Origin: Gallibacterium genomosp. 1
GTDB taxonomy: Bacteria > Pseudomonadota > Gammaproteobacteria > Enterobacterales > Pasteurellaceae
Reading direction: 5' to 3'
Length of the DNA stretch: 64,000 nt
Assembly: GCF_000771875.1 (NCBI RefSeq)
Contig: NZ_JPXX01000005.1
Coordinates: forward strand, 1-64,000
Shown here: piece by piece, positions 1 to 10,545 of the stretch
Position numbering within the stretch: position 1 is the first letter of the stretch
Layout of the letters: each line of letters begins with the position of its first letter
Notes under the pieces: model-generated
What the model was told of the DNA's origin: nothing
Databases searched by the model: none
The model's input: only the letters and a program-made list of their open reading frames with translations
Position numbers and translations under genes: made by a program

Positions 1-1122
1 AAAACATTAGTCGCATTGGTAGTTGCAGCAGTAGCAGCCACTTCCGCAAACGCAGCCGTGGTTTATAACCAAGACGGAACTAAAGTTGATGTTGGTGGTT
101 CTTTCCGTGTGCTTTTGAGTAAAAATACAGATGAACGTGCTGATCTTAAAAACGTAGGTTCACGTGTAATCATCAAAGGAACACAAGATTTAGGTGATGG
201 CTATAGCGCATTAGCTAATTTAGAAATTCGTTTTGATGCCAATGATAAAAAATCATTTGGTGATATTGAAGCGAAACGTGTTTATGCCGGCTTTGCAAAA
301 GAGGGTGTAGGTACTTTAACCTTTGGTAAACAATTAACCAACCTTGATGATGTTGCATTATCAGACTATACCTATGATTTAGGTGGGGTAAAACAAACTG
401 CAACTTCCGGAGATAAAGTTGTTAAATTCCGTTCTGCTGATTTTGCCGGCTTTAGTTTCGGTTTAGATTATCTCTTTGGTGAAAATGATAAGGATAAATA
501 CAACCACAAATCTGGATTTGGTGTATCTGCTTTCTATACAAGCCCAGAATTTGCTCAAGATACCCGTGTAAACTTTGAAGCAGGTTTTTCTCAACTTAAA
601 GCTAAGTCAGGAAGTTTTGCTGTTGATAAAGATGATTTGAAAGATCTTCCTGTTGTAGGTGTGGCTGCGGATGGAACAAAAGTATATAACAAAGCTGCAT
701 TAGACGCAGTAACTGATAAATATGATGAACATAAAGTTAATGCATTCTTAGTTGGCGTTGAATTAGTATCTGGTCCATTTGCAATAGCTGTTGACTATTC
801 TCAAAAGAAAGCTACTGATGATGTAAATGCATTTGATGCGTATGGTTCAGTTTATGCTAATAAAGTACGTGAACTTGAAGTTGGTGCAAAATATAACTAC
901 TTAGATAATGCTTCTATCTATGGTGAATATATTAATGGTAAAGCTACCTCTGCAGATGGAAAATATTGGACTAAACGTAACACCTTTATCTTAGGTACTG
1001 ATTACTGGTTTACTAAATCTGTAGTTGCTTATTTAGAAGGTGGTACAACACAATATAAATATGATAATGATGATAAAGATAGAGATAACAAAATCGGCGT
1101 AGGTTTCCGTGTCTACTTCTAA
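1..1122 (+). CDS. Outer membrane porin, P2-like (5' end cut by the window)
   Basis: General diffusion porin of the Gram-negative trimeric beta-barrel family, most like Pasteurellaceae OmpP2. The reading frame is open from base 1, so the first few codons (probably Met-Lys-Lys) lie outside the window. The visible start is the rest of a signal peptide ending in Ser-Ala-Asn-Ala, and the mature protein begins AVVYNQDGTKVDVGG, typical of this family. It alternates short amphipathic strands with Asp/Lys-rich loops and ends in RVYF; a terminal Phe is the usual signal for barrel assembly by BAM. Mature length is about 350 residues, normal for a 16-strand porin. A strong terminator follows, so it is probably monocistronic. 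The family is certain; the exact orthologue is less so. Confidence 0.93.
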   Translation, partial: KTLVALVVAAVAATSANAAVVYNQDGTKVDVGGSFRVLLSKNTDERADLKNVGSRVIIKGTQDLGDGYSALANLEIRFDANDKKSFGDIEAKRVYAGFAKEGVGTLTFGKQLTNLDDVALSDYTYDLGGVKQTATSGDKVVKFRSADFAGFSFGLDYLFGENDKDKYNHKSGFGVSAFYTSPEFAQDTRVNFEAGFSQLKAKSGSFAVDKDDLKDLPVVGVAADGTKVYNKAALDAVTDKYDEHKVNAFLVGVELVSGPFAIAVDYSQKKATDDVNAFDAYGSVYANKVRELEVGAKYNYLDNASIYGEYINGKATSADGKYWTKRNTFILGTDYWFTKSVVAYLEGGTTQYKYDNDDKDRDNKIGVGFRVYF

Positions 1123-1149
1123 TCGTTATCAATAAACATACCTCTATAA

Positions 1150-1176
1150 CCCCGAGAATTTTCTCGGGGTTTTTTT
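1150..1176 (+). terminator. Rho-independent terminator of the porin gene
   Basis: Inverted repeat CCCCGAGAA (1150-1158) and TTCTCGGGG (1161-1169), followed directly by seven T residues, 28 bp after the porin stop codon. Confidence 0.9.
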
Positions 1177-1213
1177 ATATTAATTAAATCCATTACGCAA
1201 TAATGTTGCATAT

Positions 1214-1249
1214 ACAATCAATACACAATACAATTTGTATATTGATTGT
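1214..1249. promoter_or_regulatory. Inverted repeat, probable TacA operator
   Basis: Perfect 10-bp inverted repeat ACAATCAATA (1214-1223) and TATTGATTGT (1240-1249), in AT-rich DNA 25 bp before the antitoxin start codon. The interior also holds an overlapping imperfect palindrome (ACACAATAC near GTATATTG). DUF1778 antitoxins are ribbon-helix-helix proteins that repress their own promoter by binding such repeats. That this repeat is the operator is inferred from its position. Confidence 0.5.
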
Positions 1250-1274
1250 GTATTAGTAGATAATGGAGAGAATT

Positions 1275-1535
1275 ATGCGTACTGCAGCGATTAACTTACG
1301 AGCCGAACCCAGTCAGCGTGATTTAATTGATTATGCTGCGTCTTTGCTTGGTAAAACGCGGTCCGATTTTATGCTGGATGCCGCCTGCATCTATGCTCAA
1401 AATGTGATTTTAGATAGAACAGTATTCCAATTAAATGATGAAAAATTTAATCGTTTTATTGAGATATTGGAGCAACCTCATTCAACAAATGCCGGTCTAG
1501 AAAAATTAATGAATATTAAATCACCGTGGGAGTAA
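1275..1535 (+). CDS. tacA: DUF1778 ribbon-helix-helix antitoxin (TacA-type)
   Basis: Antitoxin of a TacAT-type toxin-antitoxin pair. The 86-residue protein opens MRTAAINLRAEPSQRDLIDYAA, the usual beta strand plus helix of a DUF1778 ribbon-helix-helix DNA-binding domain (about residues 3-45). The C-terminal part would wrap the toxin and ends in Lys-Ser-Pro-Trp-Glu. An upstream in-frame ATG at 1263 exists, but the Shine-Dalgarno GGAGAG (1265-1270) lies inside that region and is well spaced for the ATG at 1275, which I chose. The stop codon overlaps the toxin's ribosome-binding region, so the two are translationally coupled. Expected to neutralise the adjacent acetyltransferase and repress the operon. 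Confidence 0.88.
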   Translation: MRTAAINLRAEPSQRDLIDYAASLLGKTRSDFMLDAACIYAQNVILDRTVFQLNDEKFNRFIEILEQPHSTNAGLEKLMNIKSPWE

Positions 1536-1537
1536 AA

Positions 1538-2005
1538 ATGTATTCCGCACCTGAATTATTGAAGTCCCATCATCATTTGAGCTTGTTCGATTGCGGTGAA
1601 GAGGTGCTAAATTTGTGGCTTAAGCGTAATGCCTTGAAAAATCAGCAAAATCAAGCAAGTAGAACATTTGTGATTTGCAACAAAAATGTTGTTGTCGGTT
1701 TTTATGCTTTAGCCGCAGGATCAGTAACGCATCAGTTTGTATCCGGTGCATTAAAACGTAATATGCCCGAACCGATTCCCGTTATTGTGTTAGGCAGACT
1801 CGCCATAGACGTGAAATATCAAGGGCAAAAATTAGGTGCTGCTTTGCTTAAAGATGTGGTATTACGAGCAAAAATTGTAGCAGAACAAGTCGGCGTGAAA
1901 GCTTTGTTGGTACACGCACTTAACGATAATGCAAGGCGATTTTATTTAAATTATGGGTTTCAAACCTCTCCTATTGATGACAGATTATTAATGTTGAAAT
2001 TGTGA
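1538..2005 (+). CDS. tacT: GNAT acetyltransferase toxin (TacT-type)
   Basis: Toxin partner of the DUF1778 protein. TacT-family enzymes acetylate the amino group of aminoacyl-tRNAs and stop translation. The 155-residue protein has the GNAT core: VLGRLAIDVKYQGQKLGAAL near residues 85-105 carries the acetyl-CoA pyrophosphate-binding pattern (Q-x-x-G-x-G/A equivalent, here QGQKLG), and ARRFYLNYGF near the end is the conserved motif B tyrosine region. An in-frame GTG at 1526 overlaps the antitoxin gene, but GGGAG (1528-1532) is correctly spaced for the ATG at 1538. That substrate is aminoacyl-tRNA is inferred from the family and the neighbour. Confidence 0.87.
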   Translation: MYSAPELLKSHHHLSLFDCGEEVLNLWLKRNALKNQQNQASRTFVICNKNVVVGFYALAAGSVTHQFVSGALKRNMPEPIPVIVLGRLAIDVKYQGQKLGAALLKDVVLRAKIVAEQVGVKALLVHALNDNARRFYLNYGFQTSPIDDRLLMLKL

Positions 2006-2018
2006 TGAGTTCAAAAGA

Positions 2019-2042
2019 TAGCCCTCTTTTCACAGAGGGCTA
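2019..2042. terminator. Hairpin between convergent tacT and ligA
   Basis: Perfect 9-bp stem TAGCCCTCT (2019-2027) and AGAGGGCTA (2034-2042) with a 6-nt loop, located between two convergent genes. Read on the minus strand it is followed by TCTTTTGA, a weak U-tract; no U-tract follows on the plus strand. Likely a terminator for ligA, possibly bidirectional. Confidence 0.55.
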
Positions 2043-2059
2043 TGATGATGTAGCGAAAG

Positions 2060-4141
<2,082 letters not shown>

Positions 4142-4159
4142 TTAAGTGTGAGTGATTAA

Positions 4160-4324
4160 TTAACGGGCTTTTTTCTCTGCCGGTTTTTCCGCTTCCGGAT
4201 CTTGTTTATAGATAGGAACACAACTGCGGCAAGCACCTTGATCAATGCCAAGTTCACGGCAGAAATCATCATATTTTTTTAACCATTGTTTAAAAATACT
4301 CGGTTTCTTTTCACTTTGTGGCAT
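4160..4324 (-). CDS. Small conserved Pasteurellaceae protein, 54 aa (DUF5363-like)
   Basis: Short gene read directly from the sequence. It starts at the ATG complementary to 4322-4324, preceded by an excellent Shine-Dalgarno AAGGAGG, and ends in TAA. The product begins MPQSEKKPSIFKQWLKKYDDF and is basic at both ends, with three cysteines in the middle (Cys-Arg-Glu-Leu and Cys-Arg-Ser-Cys). I recall similar small proteins of unknown function in Pasteurellaceae under DUF5363; that name is from memory. It lies between yajQ and ligA in the same orientation. The cysteine pattern might bind metal, but nothing here proves it. Confidence 0.75.
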   Translation of the reverse strand: MPQSEKKPSIFKQWLKKYDDFCRELGIDQGACRSCVPIYKQDPEAEKPAEKKAR

Positions 4325-4345
4325 AGTGTTCCTCCTTATTCAGCG

Positions 4346-4837
4346 TTAATCGCGGAAGTTGTTAAATTGGAAAGGTTGTCCCAATTCAGCAGATTTGACT
4401 AATTGAATTACACTTTGTAAATCATCACGGGATTTTCCGGTAACACGAATTTTATCACCTTGAATTTGGGTTTGAACTTTTAATTTGGAATCTTTGATCA
4501 TTTTGCTGATTTTCTTTGCAAGATCGGTCTCAATTCCCTGCTTAACTTTAATTTCTTTGGCATAGGTTTTACCGCTATGCTCGTAATTTTCCGGAATTTC
4601 CAATGCGCTTGGTTCAATATTCCGTTTTTGCATCGCATTACGCAAAATATCAATTAATTGTTCTACCTGAAAATCGGATTCAGTGGCAACCTTGATGGTT
4701 TCATTTTTTTCATTTAATTCAATTGATGCGGTTACATTGCGGAAATCCCAGCGATTGCTTAAATCACGATTGGCATTGTCCACCGCATTTTTAACTTCGT
4801 GCATAGTAATTTCTGAAACAATATCAAAAGAAGGCAT
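4346..4837 (-). CDS. yajQ: YajQ family nucleotide-binding protein
   Basis: 163-residue protein, the same length as E. coli YajQ, starting [22 protein letters not shown], the family's invariant N-terminus. It consists of two ferredoxin-like alpha/beta domains (about 1-85 and 90-163), the second containing [27 protein letters not shown] sequence. Family members bind tRNA or nucleotides, and in Xanthomonas a relative binds cyclic di-GMP. Function here is not established. Upstream GAGG in GATGAGGAAATAAA supports the start. serB ends 12 bp upstream, so the two may be co-transcribed. Confidence 0.95.
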   Translation of the reverse strand: MPSFDIVSEITMHEVKNAVDNANRDLSNRWDFRNVTASIELNEKNETIKVATESDFQVEQLIDILRNAMQKRNIEPSALEIPENYEHSGKTYAKEIKVKQGIETDLAKKISKMIKDSKLKVQTQIQGDKIRVTGKSRDDLQSVIQLVKSAELGQPFQFNNFRD

Positions 4838-4849
4838 TTTATTTCCTCA

Positions 4850-5776
4850 TTATTTTTGTTGTTGAAAGTTATATTGTTGTTGATTGGCACTCAAAATACA
4901 CAACAACGCGGTTAAGTCTGCGAAGTTTACCATAGTTTGTGCCTGTTGTTGTACTTTTGGTTTGGCGTGGTAAGCAACGCCAAGGGCTGCGCTTTGCATC
5001 ATTAATAGATCGTTTGCACCGTCACCGATGGCGATAGTTTGTGTTGCTTCAATTTGGTATTGTTCTGTTAATTGCTGTAATACATTGGCTTTATATTGTG
5101 CATCAACGATTTCTCCCTCTACTTTGCCGGTTAAAATGCCGTTTTCAATTTCAAAACGATTGGCACAAACGGCGACTAAACCGAATTTTTTTTGTAACAC
5201 TTCGGCAAAATAGGTAAAGCCACCGGAAGCGATAGCCACTTTCCAACCGAGTTTCTGTAATTCGGAGATTGTCTGCTCTAAACCGGGCATAATCGGTAAA
5301 TTATTGCGTACTTGATCTAAAATGGTTGCCGGCGCACCTTTTAAGGTGCCTACACGTTTGCGTAAACTCTGTTTGAAATCAAGTTCACCACGCATTGCAC
5401 TTTCTGTAATTGAGGCAACCATTTCTCCAGTGCCGGCTAATTTTGCCACTTCATCAATACATTCAATTTGAATGGCGGTGGAGTCCATATCCATCACCAG
5501 TAAACCGGCTTTTTCAAGCAATGGATAGCCGCTGATCACAAAAAGATCAAAACCGTATTGGTGTGCAAGCTCAATATAATTTTGTGGTTGGTCGTGTTGC
5601 ATCATTACACAGTGATAATCAAAAATATCCCATTCGGCAAGTAGCGAAATATCGGTAGTTTGGGCGCTGAATTGAGCTAATTTGTTAATATCGAAATTTT
5701 GGCAATAGAGTAAAAATTGCTGCTGATCGGCACGATAATTATCCGGTTTATTGATTACGGGAACGAGAGTTTGCAT
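4850..5776 (-). CDS. serB: Phosphoserine phosphatase SerB
   Basis: Last step of serine biosynthesis: hydrolyses O-phospho-L-serine. HAD-superfamily enzyme with the nucleophile motif DMDST (Asp96 and Asp98), the cap region SAMRGELDFKQSLRKRV, the motif II Ser in ASGGF, and motif III/IV GDGANDLLMM near residue 255. The N-terminal ~85 residues form a divergent regulatory domain. Length 308 aa, slightly shorter than E. coli (322). Divergent from the smp-like gene, the same arrangement as in E. coli. Confidence 0.96.
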   Translation of the reverse strand: MQTLVPVINKPDNYRADQQQFLLYCQNFDINKLAQFSAQTTDISLLAEWDIFDYHCVMMQHDQPQNYIELAHQYGFDLFVISGYPLLEKAGLLVMDMDSTAIQIECIDEVAKLAGTGEMVASITESAMRGELDFKQSLRKRVGTLKGAPATILDQVRNNLPIMPGLEQTISELQKLGWKVAIASGGFTYFAEVLQKKFGLVAVCANRFEIENGILTGKVEGEIVDAQYKANVLQQLTEQYQIEATQTIAIGDGANDLLMMQSAALGVAYHAKPKVQQQAQTMVNFADLTALLCILSANQQQYNFQQQK

Positions 5777-5864
5777 ATAAAAAAACCTTTTTTAGAATGA
5801 AAAGAAAAGCTACAATCCGCATTTAATCACAAATTGCTCAGAATAGAAATATAAAGGTAATAAC

Positions 5865-6533
5865 TTGCATACAGTAAGAGAGAAGAGTGTCAAAATTTTG
5901 CTACTGATCGCTATTTTGCTTGTTAGTGGTTTTACAATTGCGACTATTTTATTTGGCATAAATCAGTTTAAATTCGGTTCGCAATTGGCGAGTATTAATC
6001 AGGTGTCTAATTTGTCGCATATTTTGGTAAGACAACAGGCTAATCTATTTTCGTCTTTATTAAATAATAATGTTTCTGTAGAGAAACTGGCGGATCAACT
6101 AACGACACTAAGTCGAGAAAAATTTGTGCTAGACGCTTCGGTTTATAGTGGCAATGGTGAGTTGTTGGCTCAAAGTCGCAATGCGCTCAATTTGCGGCAA
6201 CAGTTAGGTTTAGAAGGGGAAAAATCATTGCAACAGACACAACAGATTGTTGAACCGATTTTTGATGGAAACAGTGTGATTGGCTTTTTACGAGTAACTT
6301 TTGATGGGCAATACGGGCAAACTAGTGAGAGTAAGATTAATCAACAGTTTCGTTATTTATATGCTGAAGTGATTGTTATTTTATTGGTAGGGGCTGTGAT
6401 TGCCAGCAGTTTTCACCATTTTTTTCGACGCAGAAAAATTAAATTAGTGCCGATGAGAATATTAAGAAAGGTACAAGAAAATCAACAGCGTTCCAAAGCA
6501 TTTCATCAACAACGCCGGCGTTTTAAGCGATAA
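5865..6533 (+). CDS. Smp/YtjB-like inner membrane protein
   Basis: Membrane protein of the SMP_2 (YtjB/AhpA) family, found next to serB in gammaproteobacteria; function unknown. The 222 residues contain an N-terminal transmembrane segment (about 9-31), a periplasmic domain with the family stretch DASVYSGNGELLAQS and QQIVEPIFDGNSVIGFLRV, a second membrane segment (about 166-186), and a basic cytoplasmic tail rich in Arg/Gln. Start is TTG at 5865 with AAAGGTAA just upstream; no better in-frame start is visible. Short intergenic region with serB suggests a shared divergent promoter region. Confidence 0.85.
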   Translation: MHTVREKSVKILLLIAILLVSGFTIATILFGINQFKFGSQLASINQVSNLSHILVRQQANLFSSLLNNNVSVEKLADQLTTLSREKFVLDASVYSGNGELLAQSRNALNLRQQLGLEGEKSLQQTQQIVEPIFDGNSVIGFLRVTFDGQYGQTSESKINQQFRYLYAEVIVILLVGAVIASSFHHFFRRRKIKLVPMRILRKVQENQQRSKAFHQQRRRFKR

Positions 6534-6559
6534 TGAAAGTGGTAATTAGTAGTAGCTAC

Positions 6560-6593
6560 AAAAAGTGAGATCGTTATTTTGATCTCACTTTTT
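6560..6593. terminator. Bidirectional terminator between smp-like gene and lptG
   Basis: Perfect 13-bp stem AAAAAGTGAGATC (6560-6572) and GATCTCACTTTTT (6581-6593), 8-nt loop. A/T ends supply a U-tract on both strands, fitting the convergent genes. Confidence 0.88.
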
Positions 6594-6614
6594 GTTTGAT
6601 TAAACATTGGGGAA

Positions 6615-7685
6615 TTAATGCCGTTTATGAGCCATTAACCACCAAATAATGGCTGCAAAGAAGATGCTTGGCGCTAATGCACCGATAAACGGTGGAATAT
6701 TATAGACTAAACTTAATGGCCCGAAGACTTGATCCAAAACATAAAAAGCAAAACCACAACAGATTCCTGTTACCACACGTACGCCGGAAGTAACACTACG
6801 TAATGGACCGAAAATAAATGACAGTGCCAAAAGCATCATCACGCTGATAGAAATTGGTTGTAATAATTTTCGCCAATAGGTGAGTTCAAACGTTTTGGTA
6901 TCTTGTCCGGTATTTTTTAAGAATTGGATATAGTCTGATAACCCTGTAATTGATAGCATACTAGGTCTTAATGACACCATCCCTAATTTATCTGGAGTAA
7001 TGCTAGTTTCCCAAACTTTATTTAGATATTTTTGGTTAGTGATATGATCACCGTTTAGCTCCGATTCTGAAATTTGATTAAAACGCCATTCGTTATTTGC
7101 ATAAGTTGCCCGATTGGCTTGACTCATTTTTTGTAAATTACGATGTTGATCAAATTGATAGATATAAATGCCGTTTAACTGATTTTCTTTTGGAATATGT
7201 TGAATATAAACAAAACTGTTACCATCTTTCGCCCATACTGAACCTTTAACCGAAAGCAGTGAGCCACCAGTAAGCGATTTATAACGCATTTCTCTTGCAA
7301 ACTGCTCCGTCTGTGGGATTCCCCATTCACCCAATGCCATATTAAGAATAATCAATGGAATAGCAACTTTCATAACCGATAAGCCGATTTGAAAACGTGA
7401 AAAACCGGAAGCTTGCATTACGACTAGCTCACTGTTTGAAGCTAAAGAGCCTAAACCGATTAACGCTCCTAGCAATGCCGCCATTGGGAAAAAAGTCTCA
7501 ATATCTTTCGGAATAGTGAGCAGGGTGTAGGCGATTGCTTTAGCCGTGTCATAATTTCCTTCGCCGATAGCACGGAACTGTTCAACAAACTTGATAATGG
7601 CAGAAAGTCCGACTAATAAAAATAAAACAACAAAAATAGTCGCTAAAATTGTTTTACCGATATAACGATCTAAGGTATTAAACAT
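6615..7685 (-). CDS. lptG: LPS export permease LptG
   Basis: One of the two transmembrane subunits of the LptB2FG ABC transporter, which pulls lipopolysaccharide (here lipooligosaccharide) from the inner membrane to the Lpt bridge. 356 aa (E. coli 360). Six transmembrane helices: three N-terminal (starting with TILATIFVVLFLLVGLSAI), a periplasmic beta-jellyroll domain (about 130-265) and three C-terminal. The coupling helix sequence SELVVMQASGFSRFQI is typical. It follows lptF by 3 bp in the same operon. LptB, C and A are not in this window. Confidence 0.97.
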   Translation of the reverse strand: MFNTLDRYIGKTILATIFVVLFLLVGLSAIIKFVEQFRAIGEGNYDTAKAIAYTLLTIPKDIETFFPMAALLGALIGLGSLASNSELVVMQASGFSRFQIGLSVMKVAIPLIILNMALGEWGIPQTEQFAREMRYKSLTGGSLLSVKGSVWAKDGNSFVYIQHIPKENQLNGIYIYQFDQHRNLQKMSQANRATYANNEWRFNQISESELNGDHITNQKYLNKVWETSITPDKLGMVSLRPSMLSITGLSDYIQFLKNTGQDTKTFELTYWRKLLQPISISVMMLLALSFIFGPLRSVTSGVRVVTGICCGFAFYVLDQVFGPLSLVYNIPPFIGALAPSIFFAAIIWWLMAHKRH

Positions 7686-7688
7686 AGA

Positions 7689-8780
7689 TTAACCTCTTGC
7701 TCGTTTAAAAAGTTGGATGAATTTACTCTGGATAATCTCAGAATTGAGGATGATGCCTAAGAGTAAAAACAGGATATTTATTAAAATCATCCAATAGTGA
7801 GACTCAATTTTTCCATTGATTCCCGCCGTTTTGAGTGAACTTTGCAATAAAAAATAGATTAAATAGAGCAATAATGCAGGTATGATTTTAGCAAAACGAC
7901 CTTGTCGAGGATTAACCTTGCTCAATGGAATTGCGAGCAACATCATCAATGGCACTGCTAAAAACAGGCTGATGCGCCATTGAAACTCAGCTTTGGCATT
8001 AGCGGAATTACTTCTCAATAAAGCATTACTATCTTGCATATCAAGATCGTTTTCTTCTGTTTTTGCCGCATTAAATGCTAGAAATGCCAAGTAATCCTGA
8101 AACTGGGTGATACGAAATTCTGGCAGAACTGCACTTCCTTCAAAGCGTTCGCCATTTTTTAATGTTAATGTTTGGCTACCATCTTCTGCTGTGGAGAAAC
8201 TTCCCTGTTCGGCAACGATTACAGATGGTTTCACTTTGCCGACCTGTTTAGTTTGGAACAGATAGATATCGGAAAGTTGATTGCCTTTTACTTTATCAAC
8301 AAACAGTACAAAATTGCCGTTATTGGAGGAGATAAATTGTCCAGGAGTAATCGCAGATGCACTTGGATTAGCTTTTGCATTTTCTACCACTTCTACCTGT
8401 TTTTTTAATGCCCACGGTGTGAGATAAAGGGAGTTATAAGCAGCAATTGCGGCGGTGACAAGCGAAAGTATCAATCCGACTTTGACTAAAGCATTCGGCC
8501 CGATGCCACACGCTTGCATCACAGTAATTTCACTTTCGCTGTATAATCTTCCCAAAGTAAGTAAAAGTGCTAAAAATAGGCTAAGTGGCAACATCAGTTG
8601 TGCCATTGTCGGCATTCCTAATCCAAGCAGTGGTAAGATGACATCAACAGGAACATTACCATTGACGGCAGAGCCCAAAACGCGGACAAGTTGTTGTGCT
8701 AAAAAAATGACGAGTAAAATAAATAAAATAGCCAGTTGGCTTTTTAATGTTTCTTTGATTAGATATTTTGTCAAAATCAC
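7689..8780 (-). CDS. lptF: LPS export permease LptF
   Basis: Partner of LptG in the LPS exporter. 363 aa with the same architecture: helices 1-3, a periplasmic jellyroll (about 130-260), helices 4-6. The N-terminus VILTKYLIKETLKSQLAILF aligns residue by residue with E. coli LptF. The start is a GTG at 8780 because no ATG fits. The coupling motif SESEITVMQACGIGP is present near residue 85. Divergent from pepA, the conserved order in enteric bacteria. Confidence 0.97.
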   Translation of the reverse strand: MILTKYLIKETLKSQLAILFILLVIFLAQQLVRVLGSAVNGNVPVDVILPLLGLGMPTMAQLMLPLSLFLALLLTLGRLYSESEITVMQACGIGPNALVKVGLILSLVTAAIAAYNSLYLTPWALKKQVEVVENAKANPSASAITPGQFISSNNGNFVLFVDKVKGNQLSDIYLFQTKQVGKVKPSVIVAEQGSFSTAEDGSQTLTLKNGERFEGSAVLPEFRITQFQDYLAFLAFNAAKTEENDLDMQDSNALLRSNSANAKAEFQWRISLFLAVPLMMLLAIPLSKVNPRQGRFAKIIPALLLYLIYFLLQSSLKTAGINGKIESHYWMILINILFLLLGIILNSEIIQSKFIQLFKRARG

Positions 8781-8880
8781 GGCAGCTGACCTGTGTTTTC
8801 TCTTTATTTTTGCTTGATTTTTTTATAAAAAACGATACTTTAATCAATCGTTCTCACAAGTAGATCTGTTTTCAAGTTTT

Positions 8881-8910
8881 TTCAAAAACATAAATTCAGG
8901 CGCATATAAT
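8881..8910 (+). promoter_or_regulatory. Probable pepA promoter
   Basis: A perfect -10 hexamer TATAAT (8905-8910), with the best upstream -35 candidate TTCAAA (8881-8886) at an 18-bp spacing. It lies 52 bp before the pepA start codon in the lptF/pepA divergent region. The -10 is clear; the -35 is weak. Confidence 0.45.
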
Positions 8911-8962
8911 ACCTTGTTTCAGGGCCTAACAACAATAGAAATCATAGTGAAGGAATATCAAT

Positions 8963-10471
8963 ATGGAATTTAGTGTCAAAAACGGCAGTGTTGAAAAACA
9001 ACGTACTGCGTGTTTAGTGGTGGGTGTTTTCGAACCGCGTCGCTTATCTGCATCGGCAGAGCAGTTGGATAATATCAGTGCAGGTTATATCAGTGCGTTA
9101 TTACGACGTGGCGATATTGAAGGAAAAGTTGGACAGACCTTGTTATTGCATCACGTTCCTAATATTCCGGCAGATCGCATTTTATTGGTCGGTTGCGGTA
9201 AAGAGCGTGAATTGGATGAAAGACAATATAAACAGATTATTCAAAAAACAGTGAGAGTGTTAAATGAAACCGGCTCAATGGAGGCGGTTTGTTATTTAAC
9301 CGGCTTGCACGTTAAAGGGCGCAACATTTACTGGAATGTGCGTTTGGCGGTGGAAGCAGCTCAGGAATCATTATATAGCTTTACTCAATTTAAGCGGGTG
9401 AAAACGGAAATTAGACGTGAATTACGTAAAATAGTATTCAATGTTCCGATGCGCCGTGAATTACCGCTTGCTGAGTCTGCAATTCAACACGCAATGGCGA
9501 TCAGTAACGGCATTAAAGAAACGAAAGATTTAGCCAATATGCCACCAAATATTTGCACGCCTCGTTATTTAGCTGATAAATCGATTGAATTAGCACAGGC
9601 TTATGACACTCTAAATAGCCACGTTGTTGATGAGCAGCAGATGGAAAAATTGGGAATGAAATCCTATTTGGCAGTTTCACAAGGATCGCGTAATGAAGCG
9701 TTTATGTCGATCATTGAATTTAAAAATAATCCTGATCCTGATGCAAAACCAATCGTTTTTGTCGGAAAAGGGCTAACTTTTGATTCTGGCGGTATTTCAT
9801 TGAAGCCGGGTGCTGGTATGGATGAGATGAAGTATGATATGTGTGGTGCAGCAACCGTTTATGGTGTGATGAAAGCTGTTGCTGAATTAAATTTACCGTT
9901 AAATGTGATTGGTGTGTTGGCAGGCTGTGAAAACTTGCCGGGTGGTAATGCATATCGTCCAGGTGATATTTTGACCACAATGTCCGGTTTAACCGTAGAA
10001 GTGTTGAATACCGATGCTGAAGGGCGTTTAGTGCTTTGTGATGCGTTAACTTATGTTGAGCGTTTTGAGCCGGAAGTAGTGATTGATATTGCAACGTTGA
10101 CCGGCGCTTGTGTGGTGGCATTAGCGGGAGTCAATAGTGGATTATTTTCGCCGTTAAATAATCTTGCCAATGAGTTGCAAAATGCGGCGGAGCAGTCTAA
10201 TGACAAAGCTTGGCGTTTGCCGATGAATGATGAGTATAATGATTTATTGAAATCTAATTTTGCGGACTTAGCAAATGTCGGTGGGCGTTGGGGTGGTGCT
10301 ATTACCGCTGCTTGTTTCTTAGCGAATTTTACTAAAAAATATAATTGGGCGCATTTGGATATTGCAGGTACAGCGTGGAAACAAGGTGCAGACAAAGGGG
10401 CGACCGGTCGTCCGGTTTCATTATTGGTGCAGTTCTTATTGAATCGCGCTAATGTTAAATTTGATATTTAA
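8963..10471 (+). CDS. pepA: Leucyl aminopeptidase PepA (M17)
   Basis: Cytosolic hexameric manganese/zinc aminopeptidase; in E. coli it is also a DNA-binding accessory factor in Xer recombination and carAB control. 502 aa (E. coli 503). The signature NTDAEGRL, carrying two metal ligands and the catalytic Arg, is near residues 350-357. The other metal-binding stretch [16 protein letters not shown] is near 265-280. The N-terminal macro-like domain is intact. Start supported by GAAGGA upstream. Divergent from lptFG as in E. coli. Confidence 0.97.
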   Translation: MEFSVKNGSVEKQRTACLVVGVFEPRRLSASAEQLDNISAGYISALLRRGDIEGKVGQTLLLHHVPNIPADRILLVGCGKERELDERQYKQIIQKTVRVLNETGSMEAVCYLTGLHVKGRNIYWNVRLAVEAAQESLYSFTQFKRVKTEIRRELRKIVFNVPMRRELPLAESAIQHAMAISNGIKETKDLANMPPNICTPRYLADKSIELAQAYDTLNSHVVDEQQMEKLGMKSYLAVSQGSRNEAFMSIIEFKNNPDPDAKPIVFVGKGLTFDSGGISLKPGAGMDEMKYDMCGAATVYGVMKAVAELNLPLNVIGVLAGCENLPGGNAYRPGDILTTMSGLTVEVLNTDAEGRLVLCDALTYVERFEPEVVIDIATLTGACVVALAGVNSGLFSPLNNLANELQNAAEQSNDKAWRLPMNDEYNDLLKSNFADLANVGGRWGGAITAACFLANFTKKYNWAHLDIAGTAWKQGADKGATGRPVSLLVQFLLNRANVKFDI

Positions 10472-10493
10472 TATCAGAGATAACTTCAAATAA

Positions 10494-10528
10494 AAAGCGG
10501 TGTGGAGGTTTAAGATCCACACCGCTTT
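10494..10528. terminator. Bidirectional terminator between pepA and msrAB
   Basis: Perfect 13-bp stem AAAGCGGTGTGGA (10494-10506) and TCCACACCGCTTT (10516-10528) with a 9-nt loop. T-rich on both sides; serves two convergent genes. Confidence 0.88.
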
Positions 10529-10545
10529 GTTATTTTAAGCGGTTG

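Noticed and set aside
9720..10121. 133-aa minus-strand open frame inside pepA
   Set aside because: Opposite the metal-binding motif of PepA; His/Gln-rich translation typical of shadow frames.
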